From Lachnospiraceae bacterium (lineage in GTDB: Bacteria > Bacillota_A > Clostridia > Lachnospirales > Lachnospiraceae), in the NCBI GenBank assembly GCA_016291475.1, contig JAEEXJ010000074.1:1-16171 (forward strand): a DNA stretch of 16,171 nt. Direction: 5' to 3'. Below, piece after piece: positions 1-7,138 of this stretch. Positions within the stretch are counted from its first letter, which is position 1. The number at the start of each line of letters is the position of its first letter. The notes below the pieces were generated by a model that saw only the letters and a list, made by a program, of their open reading frames with translations, searched no databases and was not told the origin of the DNA. The position numbers and the translations under genes were made by a program.

Positions 1-112
1 GGGATTTTCTGATCGTTTGAGTTTCTTTAAAATCAATGATCTTCTTGCCTATGTCCGCATTACCTTTTACAGAATTGTCCTGTGACGCAACTCTCTGACG
101 GATTTTACTCAT
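1..112 (-). CDS. Unknown protein, 5' end only (cut by window edge)
   Basis: This is an open reading frame on the minus strand that starts at the ATG at 112-110 and runs off the left edge, so only the first 37 residues are visible. A strong ribosome-binding site, GGAGAGGAGG, lies about 6 nt upstream of the ATG, which makes it very likely a real gene start. The visible N-terminus (MSKIRQRVASQDNSVKG, then a hydrophilic lysine-rich stretch) has no hydrophobic segment and no motif that I recognise. The gene diverges from the TIR-domain gene across a 183-nt gap, so the two may share a regulatory region. Function is unknown. Confidence 0.7.
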   Translation of the reverse strand, partial: MSKIRQRVASQDNSVKGNADIGKKIIDFKETQTIRKS

Positions 113-295
113 ATATTCCTCCTCTCCGGATATGCCTGAACGGCGTTTTGTGATTACATAAAAAATGATAAGGAGGGCCTAAAATCATTACCATAAGGCT
201 TTGTCATAAATGATTAATTTTTTCGAAATCTTTATGGAAAATCGGAATATGTTATAATTAATCCTATAATCGTTTTTGTAGAAAAGGAGCTGTAT
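113..295. promoter_or_regulatory. Divergent promoter region upstream of the TIR gene
   Basis: This 183-nt gap separates two divergent genes. On the plus strand two perfect TATAAT hexamers lie at 253-258 and 265-270. The upstream one has a weak -35 candidate, TTTATG, at 231-236 (16-nt spacer). The TIR gene has an AAAAGGAG ribosome-binding site at 282-289, 6 nt before its ATG. A 7-bp inverted repeat, AATCATT (183-189) and AATGATT (209-215), lies just upstream of the promoter and could be an operator, although its arms are short. I see no convincing promoter for the minus-strand gene. The hexamers are seen; their use is inferred. Confidence 0.45.
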
Positions 296-3200
296 ATGGG
301 TCTCAAATATAATGCTTTTATTTCTTACAGACATTCTGAAGCGGACAGCAAAATTGCCTCGGAGGTGCAGACGCGCCTGGAGAGATTCCGCATCCCCCAA
401 GCTATTGTTAAAAAGACAGGTGTTAAGAGAATTGAGAGGATCTTCCGCGATAAGGAAGAACTTCCTATTACAAGTGACCTTAATGAAGATATAGATATGG
501 CGCTTGCCAATTCCGATAAGCTGATAGTCATCTGTTCCACAAGGACGGGCGAATCGATATGGGTCAGAAAAGAGATTGAGACCTTCCTCAAATATCATGA
601 TAAAAAGGACGTCTTTACGGTTCTTGTAGACGGAGAACCTGAAGAGGTTATTCCCGATATTCTCATGCATGATACGGTTACTACCGTTCTTCCCGGCGGA
701 GGGATCGAGACAAAAGAAGAATTTATCGAGCCTTTAAGCTGTGATTACAGAATGGATATCAAAAGGGCGCGCAGAGTCGAGCTTCCCCGCCTTGCCGCTG
801 CCATTATCGGTTGTTCATATGATGAACTTGTTCAGAGAAGAAGACAGTATATAAGACGCAGAAATACCATTATAGGAACCTGTGCCGCAGTTTCGATTGC
901 TGCGATAATCGGCTATCTTACCTGGAGCCTTCTCCAGATAAGGATGAATTATGATCGTGCCGAGGCAAACTATGCCCTTGCACAGTCAAACCTCGCTCTT
1001 GCTGAGGAAAACTACGCGCAGGCCCAGGAAAACTATATGGATTCTCTCCGCAATCAGTCGGCGTATCTGGCCTCTGAATCAACCGAACTTCTCTTTTCGG
1101 GTGACAGACTTGGCGCTGTGCAGCTTGCTCTTGCTGCTCTTCCGTCGGAGGGAAAAGAGAGGCCTATTACCCCGGAAGCGGAATATGCCCTTGCAAGTGC
1201 ACTTGGAGTGTATATGACACCGGGACTTTCCGATTCATTGGCCGTATGGAAGTATGGATCAGGTTATAAGATTCAGAAGTTTCTTGTCGATGAGGACAAT
1301 ATGAGAGTCGCTTCGTTGGATGCGATTGGGACTCTCAGTATATGGAGTCTCAGGGATCATGCACTTCTGGCCGCTTTCACTTCCGATACTTCCAAGATAA
1401 AGGACTTTATTATAGATAACGCAGGAAGAGTTGCGATTACCTATAACGATCATATTTGTGTGATTGACAGCAATCTTGAAGACGAACTCTGGAATTTCGA
1501 ATACGATGAAGATTTGTCTACTCTTTCCGGGGCGGCTTCCTTGATTCTTTCGAATGACGGTTCCGAGCTGCTGTATTATGTGCGGGATATTTCTGTAATA
1601 TTCGATATTAAGACTGGCAATGTCAATGCCAGATATAGCCTCAATCAGAGTATAGAAGGGGCTGATGTTTTTGGTTACAACATAATAAAGGCGGTTTTTT
1701 CTTCTGATGATAGTCTGATAGCATTGGAGTATATGACCGCGGACAATAACAGAAAGGTTGTTGTGCTTAGCAGGGAAACCGGTGAACTCACTGAAATCGG
1801 AGATGAGTATTCATACATTAGCAATATTACATTCGTTCCAGATGCTGAAAAGATTATATTTACATCAGAAGAAAATGTAGGTGAAAGTAGCTATTATATA
1901 AGCGGACTGCAGGTGATCAGGGAAACGAACCTCAATGTCGAGTGCTATGATATCTCTTCCGGAAAAATGCTATGGAAAAACAGTGTGCCTCATTCTCTCG
2001 TTGATTTTGATTCGGGGCTTATGTTTGTGGAATATGAGGGAGAGGATGCTGTTTCGATATTTCTTTCCAACAAATGTATGATAGTCGGTCTTGAGTCCGG
2101 AGAAGTGTTGACTCTCCGAGAGCTGACCTCCGAATATATAGATGCTTATCCAAGTGCCGGAAACAAATTGTCTTTAATTCTTAGAAATGGAATGTATATG
2201 ATCCTCAAGCTGGAAGACCCTAATTCTCCCATGAGCGGATATTCGTATTTCAGCGACAATATCGATGATTCACTTATGGTTGTCGATAGTAACAATGTCA
2301 AACATTTCCTCATCAAATATGAAGGAAACAATTACCTGACCGAATACAGTACATTCTTCTATGACAAAACATATTCCCCCGTTGAAGGCACTTCGGAAAC
2401 TTCGGACATTTATAGTTCTTATGTCGCAGGCAAGAATCTTTTGGCACTTGATTACGATATGAATCTCTATTGCGTCGATATGAGTAGTGGAAAACTTGTC
2501 TGGACCACAAAGGTGGATGGAACGTTTTGTTCAGCGGTAGAATTTGCCGGAAGGGATGAATATGGAAATGTATTCATAAATAATGAAAATAATATTTCCG
2601 GGTCATCCGGTGGTGAGATCTATAAAATCAGTATTTCAAACGGTGATATCACTAAAGTGAATAATTTTCCGGAAAAATTCACATTATATACGGATTATTC
2701 GGGAGGATATATCTACTCAAGCTTCCCGGGCGGTTACGGAGAGGATCCATATATCGTTAAATTTAATCCTTCCACAGAAGAAGCTGAAGAGATATATCTT
2801 AAATATGACGGAGAGGATTCTTTCTCGACCTGCGAGATATATGTATCTGCGGATGGAAAACATGCCATACTTTCAGACAGACTCTTCGACAAGGTGGTAT
2901 ATCTAGCTGATCTTGAGACAGGTGCACTCCTTACACTGGATATTACCGGAGAGACTTTTGCTTCATGGAGTCCGGATTCGGAATGGCTTGTGATATCCAA
3001 TGGAGAAAATGTCGCAATCTACGAATGCGATGGCCCGAGAGTTGCGCTGCTTAACGATTTTGAAACTGAGATTGCTGATGTATATGCATGTGAAAGAGGT
3101 GTTGTTGTGTTGATGGATAACGGACTCGCATGCTTATACGATAAAGCCGGAAATCTGATAAGCAGTATTGATGCGTTTAGGGGAAATCTTACATCGATAT

Positions 3201-3505
3201 CGACGGCATATAAGGATGTTTCTTTCTTTGAAAGCGATAATATGCTGATCATTGATTATGGTGAGTACTCATCCTTGATCATTATGGATGAATTCAAGAT
3301 TAAAGCTATTGTCACCGGCTTCCTTGGATATCATGAAGAATCCGGAAGAATCTTTGCAAAGATGTATGCTAATGTAGGCGGTGCTGGGGCATTCGGATCT
3401 TTTAAGGTAAGGACGATAGAAGAACTTATCACTGAGGGAATTCAGTTTGTAGGTGATGAGACACTGAGCACCGACATGAAGAAAAGATACGGAATAGAAG
3501 ATTAA
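296..3505 (+). CDS. Membrane-anchored TIR-domain protein with C-terminal beta-propeller region
   Basis: The protein has 1069 residues. Residues 4-115 form a TIR domain: YNAFISYRHSEAD (5-17) is box 1, RDKEELPITSDL (51-62) is the BB-loop region, and SIWVRKEIETF (87-97) carries E93. E93 aligns by motif with the catalytic glutamate of NAD-cleaving TIR domains such as SARM1 (WVHKE). An arginine-rich segment (181-189) precedes one membrane helix (about 191-215), so by the positive-inside rule the TIR domain is cytoplasmic and the rest lies outside. A heptad stalk with Asn at 218, 225, 232, 239, 246 and 253 follows, then a linker (NQSAYLASES, SGDRLGAVQLALAALP). From about 315 come repeated blade-like units ending in D-x-x-(S/T)-G, for example at 552-560, 728-736 and 872-877, as in PQQ/WD40 propellers. 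I recall similar TIR-helix-propeller proteins in Clostridia, of unknown function. A role in NAD-based signalling or defence is inference. Confidence 0.85.
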   Translation: MGLKYNAFISYRHSEADSKIASEVQTRLERFRIPQAIVKKTGVKRIERIFRDKEELPITSDLNEDIDMALANSDKLIVICSTRTGESIWVRKEIETFLKYHDKKDVFTVLVDGEPEEVIPDILMHDTVTTVLPGGGIETKEEFIEPLSCDYRMDIKRARRVELPRLAAAIIGCSYDELVQRRRQYIRRRNTIIGTCAAVSIAAIIGYLTWSLLQIRMNYDRAEANYALAQSNLALAEENYAQAQENYMDSLRNQSAYLASESTELLFSGDRLGAVQLALAALPSEGKERPITPEAEYALASALGVYMTPGLSDSLAVWKYGSGYKIQKFLVDEDNMRVASLDAIGTLSIWSLRDHALLAAFTSDTSKIKDFIIDNAGRVAITYNDHICVIDSNLEDELWNFEYDEDLSTLSGAASLILSNDGSELLYYVRDISVIFDIKTGNVNARYSLNQSIEGADVFGYNIIKAVFSSDDSLIALEYMTADNNRKVVVLSRETGELTEIGDEYSYISNITFVPDAEKIIFTSEENVGESSYYISGLQVIRETNLNVECYDISSGKMLWKNSVPHSLVDFDSGLMFVEYEGEDAVSIFLSNKCMIVGLESGEVLTLRELTSEYIDAYPSAGNKLSLILRNGMYMILKLEDPNSPMSGYSYFSDNIDDSLMVVDSNNVKHFLIKYEGNNYLTEYSTFFYDKTYSPVEGTSETSDIYSSYVAGKNLLALDYDMNLYCVDMSSGKLVWTTKVDGTFCSAVEFAGRDEYGNVFINNENNISGSSGGEIYKISISNGDITKVNNFPEKFTLYTDYSGGYIYSSFPGGYGEDPYIVKFNPSTEEAEEIYLKYDGEDSFSTCEIYVSADGKHAILSDRLFDKVVYLADLETGALLTLDITGETFASWSPDSEWLVISNGENVAIYECDGPRVALLNDFETEIADVYACERGVVVLMDNGLACLYDKAGNLISSIDAFRGNLTSISTAYKDVSFFESDNMLIIDYGEYSSLIIMDEFKIKAIVTGFLGYHEESGRIFAKMYANVGGAGAFGSFKVRTIEELITEGIQFVGDETLSTDMKKRYGIED

Positions 3506-3508
3506 GAA

Positions 3509-3640
3509 ATATGACAAAGTCAACAGGGACGGTTCTTTCTGACTCATTTTCCATAGGCAATGATTTTATGGCCGAATTGATGAAAATGAGTCAGAAAGAA
3601 CCGTCCCTGTTGACTTATGGGTACGTCCCCACTGTCATAT
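3509..3640. repeat. Long inverted repeat (35-bp perfect arms plus 8-bp outer arms)
   Basis: The arms 3517-3551 and 3582-3616 are exact reverse complements over 35 bp, around a 30-nt loop. Further out, ATATGACA (3509-3516) pairs with TGTCATAT (3633-3640); on the right side only, 16 extra bases (3617-3632, containing GGGTACGTCCCC) lie between the inner and outer arms. The element starts 4 nt after the TIR stop codon and ends 2 nt before the end of the convergent DHH gene, so it fills the gap. The core GGGACGGTTCTTTCTGACTC resembles dispersed REP/MITE-type palindromes that I recall from Clostridia. It could also act as a two-way transcription stop, but neither side has a clear U-tract. Confidence 0.9.
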
Positions 3641-3642
3641 AT

Positions 3643-5166
3643 TTATACAGGTTCGTAACTTTCTTTGAAGAGGTCTTTGCCGATGACATAAACATCATCC
3701 GTATCTGAAGCTTTCATGGCAAGATAGTCTCCGATCTCTCCGTTTAGATAATCGTTCTTAAGCCATTTTGTAAATACCTTGACTCTTCTCTTGAGCGGTC
3801 TTGCAAGTATGTGATTTCCGCCTGTGGATACACATAAATGTGCTACCGGAATAAGATCTACGACCTCGGTGGTGGAAATGACTCTTACCGTAGGACTGTA
3901 CTCGAGTTTAAGATCATACTTGCCTTTTAATTTCTTGTAGTTCTTTTTGAATACCGTCTGGGTGGAAGGGTAGACCTCACCTCTTATTCCGATCATGATC
4001 ACTGTATCTTCCTGAACGGTGAGATACAGGTCACCTTCAAGGGTTCTTACCATTATCTTTGTTCCTATGGGAAGAAATTCCTTGGGGATTGCATATCCCT
4101 GTTTGATCGGCATCTTTACATATTCTTTCATGCCGCGGGTTGAAACCTTGGTCTTGCCGGCATAGATAACATCTACACTTGAGAAGTAATCGTGCATTCT
4201 TTCCCTGAGGATCGAAGTGACGACCGCGTTTTTGTCTTTTTCTGTGGATTCGGCGTATTTCTTATATTCCTGAGTGAGGAGTTCGTTCTGGATAAAACCG
4301 CCGGCTTTGTTGACGTGTCCTCCGCCGCTTCCGATGTGCTCGGATATATACGCCGCAAGCTCGTCCGCGCGGACCTCGGCATAGTCACTTCTTACCGAAT
4401 ACTTGACTCCGTAATCCAGCACTGAGAAAACAAGACATACATTAACCGAATCTACCGACAGGAAAAAGTCACTTATAAGTCCGAGGATATTGGGGTCGCA
4501 GGGCTGTGCCTCCAGGATCGCATAATTGTGATCCTGATGATATTCGACTCCCAGAAGAGCGATGCCTGCGATCTTGGCTTCCTCAAGGGAAATGTTCATT
4601 CCGTTAAGTCTGCGAAGGAGAGCCTGATCAACGAAGATCTCTTCCAGCATATCCTTGTCGAGGGGATGGAATAATTCGGAAAGAGAATTCGTATCCGTAA
4701 ACAGACCGTAGTACATTGCCGAAGAGACATCGGGACCGGGCTGATATTTTTCTTTTTTCATCATGTCCCAGATAACGGTGCAGCAGCATCCGATACCGGA
4801 TCTGATCTCGCAGAGCTTGGGGAGCTTTTTTCCCGGTGCGACCTGATGATGATCGATGATAGCTATCTCTTTGGCATCAAACATGGTTACATTACTTTCG
4901 CCGTACTGACAGTCGCAGGTAAGCAAAAGGTCGGGATTACCGATGTTTGAAGGTTCATATTCAATGGGGATCTTGAGTGTTTCGATCAGAAACTCAAGAT
5001 TTGATTTGGAGATTGTCTTTTTGCCTGAATAAATGAAACGTACATTTTTACCTTTTTCCTGAAAATAGGAATAGAGAGCGAAACCCGATCCGATGGCATC
5101 TGCATCGGGGTTGTCGTGACACTGTATGACTATGGTGTCAAACTTAAGCAGATCCGACAGTTTCAT
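3643..5166 (-). CDS. DHH/DHHA1 family phosphoesterase (NrnA-like core) with C-terminal extension
   Basis: The protein has 507 residues. The DHH domain has all four metal-site motifs: HDNPDAD (17-23), DCQY (85-88), IIDHHQ (103-108) and GLFTDTN (154-160). The DHHA1 domain follows with GSGGGHVNKAGG (279-290). This is the set found in NrnA/GdpP-type enzymes, which hydrolyse short oligoribonucleotides, pAp or cyclic dinucleotides using Mn2+. There are no membrane segments, so a soluble nanoRNase/pAp-phosphatase-like activity is the best guess. NrnA is normally only about 310-340 residues; here about 170 more follow, with two similar endings, EVYPSTQTVFKKNYKKL (397-413) and DVYVIGKDLFKESYEPV (491-507). 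AAAGGAGA lies 7 nt upstream of the ATG. The gene is convergent with the TIR gene and divergent from the epimerase gene. The exact substrate is not decidable from the sequence. Confidence 0.85.
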   Translation of the reverse strand: MKLSDLLKFDTIVIQCHDNPDADAIGSGFALYSYFQEKGKNVRFIYSGKKTISKSNLEFLIETLKIPIEYEPSNIGNPDLLLTCDCQYGESNVTMFDAKEIAIIDHHQVAPGKKLPKLCEIRSGIGCCCTVIWDMMKKEKYQPGPDVSSAMYYGLFTDTNSLSELFHPLDKDMLEEIFVDQALLRRLNGMNISLEEAKIAGIALLGVEYHQDHNYAILEAQPCDPNILGLISDFFLSVDSVNVCLVFSVLDYGVKYSVRSDYAEVRADELAAYISEHIGSGGGHVNKAGGFIQNELLTQEYKKYAESTEKDKNAVVTSILRERMHDYFSSVDVIYAGKTKVSTRGMKEYVKMPIKQGYAIPKEFLPIGTKIMVRTLEGDLYLTVQEDTVIMIGIRGEVYPSTQTVFKKNYKKLKGKYDLKLEYSPTVRVISTTEVVDLIPVAHLCVSTGGNHILARPLKRRVKVFTKWLKNDYLNGEIGDYLAMKASDTDDVYVIGKDLFKESYEPV

Positions 5167-5251
5167 TTTACGGTCTCCTTTTCATATGATAAAATGCAGT
5201 TACTTCTGTTATTATACAATACATGCAGGTTATGAGAAAGCGGTGATTGTT
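5167..5251. promoter_or_regulatory. Divergent promoter region between DHH and epimerase genes
   Basis: This 85-nt AT-rich gap must supply starts for both divergent genes. On the plus strand TATACA (5213-5218), overlapping TACAAT (5215-5220), is a possible -10 element. On the minus strand TATCAT (complement of 5186-5191) is another. Neither has a good -35 partner, so this is a position-based guess. The ribosome-binding site ahead of the epimerase ATG at 5252 is weak (GAGAAAG about 11 nt away). Confidence 0.3.
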
Positions 5252-6133
5252 ATGAATATCCTTGTTCTGGGCGGAAGTTATTTCCTAGGATACAGATTCG
5301 TAAATCTCGCGGTTAACGAAGGACATAAGGTTACGGTTTTTAATCGTGGGACCAGACCTCTTAATATGGAAGGAGTCACCGAGATAAGAGGTGACAGAAG
5401 CTCGCCGGAAGATCTTTCGAAGATAGACGGTGAGTATGAAGCTACGGTTGATTTCTGCGCCTACGAAAAAGGCGATATCCGCAGGGTTAAGGATTTGCTC
5501 GGAGACAGAACCGGAAGATATGTATTCATAAGCACTGTGGATGTATACGAAAGAGGCACCGGGAAGGTGCTTGATGAGAATGCCGCATTTGAAACCAGAG
5601 ATTTTGGCGGAGAAGCCGGTGCATATATATTGGGAAAAGTATCTCTGGAAAAGGAGATCGAAGAGTATCCCGACAGATGCGTGCTCAGACCTTCTATAAT
5701 ATATGGTCCCGGGAATTATGCTCCCAGGGAGAATATATACTTTAAATGGATAAGTGCCGCAGGGCAGATCCTGGAGCCGAAGCCCTCGGACGGATTCTTC
5801 CAGATGGTAAGCGTATCCGATGCGGCAAAGGCAGCGCTTAAGGCATGTTCTTTCGAAGATTTGAGCGGAAAGGCATATAACGTAACATCTTCCGTCACAT
5901 ATACTTATGAAGATTTTACGAACATTCTTAAAGAAGTAACGGGAACGGATTTTGAAGTCATAAGCGTAACTCCCGAGGAAGCGTTTATGCAGCAGGTTCC
6001 TTTTCCGTACCCCATCGTAAAAGCAGAGTCGGAAAAATATGACGGAAGCGCCCTTGAAAAGATGGGTTTTAAATATACAGATATTAAAGAAGGCATGAAA
6101 GAAGCCTGGGAGAATTATGTACATAGCAAGTAA
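5252..6133 (+). CDS. NAD(P)-dependent epimerase/reductase (extended SDR family)
   Basis: The protein has 293 residues and begins directly with a Rossmann strand and nucleotide-binding loop, MNILVLGGSYFLG (1-13), the extended-SDR variant of GxxGxxG. NRG (31-33) at the end of the second strand is the usual place for cofactor choice. FISTVDVY (92-99) provides the catalytic Ser/Thr region and Y125-x-x-x-K129 (YILGK) is the catalytic pair. RPSIIYGPGNY (146-156) is the typical substrate-side motif. The family acts on nucleotide sugars or similar substrates; the actual substrate cannot be read here. The frame stays open upstream to 5126, but that extension reads back into the divergent DHH gene and delays the Rossmann motif, so I chose the ATG at 5252. 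The next gene starts inside its last codons, so the two are co-translated. Confidence 0.85.
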   Translation: MNILVLGGSYFLGYRFVNLAVNEGHKVTVFNRGTRPLNMEGVTEIRGDRSSPEDLSKIDGEYEATVDFCAYEKGDIRRVKDLLGDRTGRYVFISTVDVYERGTGKVLDENAAFETRDFGGEAGAYILGKVSLEKEIEEYPDRCVLRPSIIYGPGNYAPRENIYFKWISAAGQILEPKPSDGFFQMVSVSDAAKAALKACSFEDLSGKAYNVTSSVTYTYEDFTNILKEVTGTDFEVISVTPEEAFMQQVPFPYPIVKAESEKYDGSALEKMGFKYTDIKEGMKEAWENYVHSK

Positions 6134-7013
6134 TTGGAAAGATTATGAAGTGCTTGATACCGGGAATGGTGAAAAGCTTGAAAGGTGGGGGGATTATATC
6201 CTCGTAAGACCTGATCCTCAGGTCATCTGGAAGTGCGACCACAAACATCCCGGCTGGAAAAATAATGACGGACATTACCACAGATCGTCGAAGGGTGGCG
6301 GTGAATGGGAGTTCAAAGGTCTTCCCAATGAGTGGAGTATTTCATATGACCTTAAGAGTATCGATGAGAAGCTGTCTTTTAATCTCAAGCCTTTTGCCTT
6401 TAAACATACCGGGGTTTTTCCCGAGCAGGCGGCCAACTGGGAATGGACTTCTTCTATAATAAAGAAGGAAGCGGACAAAAGAGGAGAGGGTGATCCTGTC
6501 AAGGTACTCAACCTTTTTGCATACACCGGCGGTGCCACCATGGCGGCACTTGCTGCCGGAGCGAGCGTTGCTCATGTTGATGCTTCCAAAGGCATGGTGG
6601 GCTGGGCCAAGGAAAATGCCGTATCGAGCGGCCTCTCGGACAGACCCGTAAGATGGCTTGTGGACGACTGCGGCAAATTCGTGGAGCGTGAGATAAGACG
6701 CGGCAATAAATACGACGGAATAATCATGGATCCTCCGTCATACGGAAGAGGACCCAAGGGTGAAATATGGAAGATAGAGGAAAGCATATGGCCTTTCCTT
6801 GAAAACTGTGTTCAGCTTCTTTCGGACAGACCTCTTTTCTTCCTAATAAATTCATACACAACAGGACTTCAGGCGGGCGTGCTGGATCATATGATGGGCA
6901 AGCTCATAACTCCGAAGTTCGGAGGGAAGTGTGAATCCGATGAAGTGGGACTTCCCGTATCCGGAACGGATCTGGTTCTTCCCTGCGGAGCCAGCGGAAG
7001 ATGGGAAGCCTGA
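6117..7013 (+). CDS. Class I SAM-dependent methyltransferase (RlmI-like, COG1092 type)
   Basis: The protein has 298 residues. The SAM-binding motif I is VLNLFAYTGGATMAALAAGA (130-149), followed by the acidic residue of motif II in HVDAS (153-157), an aspartate in LVDD (181-184), and the motif IV catalytic segment MDPPSYGRGP (204-213). This set matches the RlmI/RlmK-type methyltransferases that modify 23S rRNA, but the N-terminal 95 residues do not show an obvious PUA domain, and the target base cannot be deduced. The ATG lies inside the end of the epimerase gene (17-nt overlap) with GGGAGA just upstream, so translation is probably coupled. The product sits immediately before the ribosomal operon, which fits a role in ribosome modification but may be chance. 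Confidence 0.82.
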   Translation: MYIASNWKDYEVLDTGNGEKLERWGDYILVRPDPQVIWKCDHKHPGWKNNDGHYHRSSKGGGEWEFKGLPNEWSISYDLKSIDEKLSFNLKPFAFKHTGVFPEQAANWEWTSSIIKKEADKRGEGDPVKVLNLFAYTGGATMAALAAGASVAHVDASKGMVGWAKENAVSSGLSDRPVRWLVDDCGKFVEREIRRGNKYDGIIMDPPSYGRGPKGEIWKIEESIWPFLENCVQLLSDRPLFFLINSYTTGLQAGVLDHMMGKLITPKFGGKCESDEVGLPVSGTDLVLPCGASGRWEA

Positions 7014-7069
7014 CCGGGGTTGTGGCAGCAGGCGTAAACGACCACTATATATAGCATCTTTTTAATGCG

Positions 7070-7138
7070 AAAAAAATTTACTGAAAAAATTTGAAAATTT
7101 TTGTTGCATTTATTACAAAAGGTGTGTATGATATCAAA
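7070..7138 (+). promoter_or_regulatory. Promoter of the S10 ribosomal-protein operon
   Basis: TTGCAT (7104-7109) and TATGAT (7127-7132) are 17 nt apart and form a plausible sigma-A promoter, with a start expected near A7138. Directly upstream are three A/T-tracts (7070-7079, 7084-7092, 7094-7102), roughly phased with the helix. They look like an UP element of the kind found at strong ribosomal promoters. Elements are read from sequence; promoter use is inferred. Confidence 0.6.

Noticed and set aside
171..177. AAGGAGGG-like ribosome-binding sequence upstream of the TIR gene
   Set aside because: No start codon follows at a suitable distance, and the next in-frame codons soon end. It is probably chance in a purine-rich stretch.
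188..670. 160-residue minus-strand open frame over the TIR gene start
   Set aside because: It overlaps the TIR box 1 and BB-loop coding region and the promoter of a well-supported gene.
3511..3708. Small plus-strand open frame between the TIR and DHH genes
   Set aside because: It is made of the two arms of the inverted repeat and then runs antisense into the DHH gene. It has no ribosome-binding site and repeats its own translated arm poorly as a protein.
5285..6124. 279-residue minus-strand open frame opposite the epimerase
   Set aside because: The plus strand encodes a complete SDR enzyme with all motifs. The minus frame is Cys- and Ile-rich, has no recognisable domain, and is a codon-bias shadow.
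7014..7069. Possible terminator after the methyltransferase gene (GTGG/CCAC and GCAT/ATGC)
   Set aside because: The stems are 4 bp with no U-run after them, so there is not enough to call a terminator.
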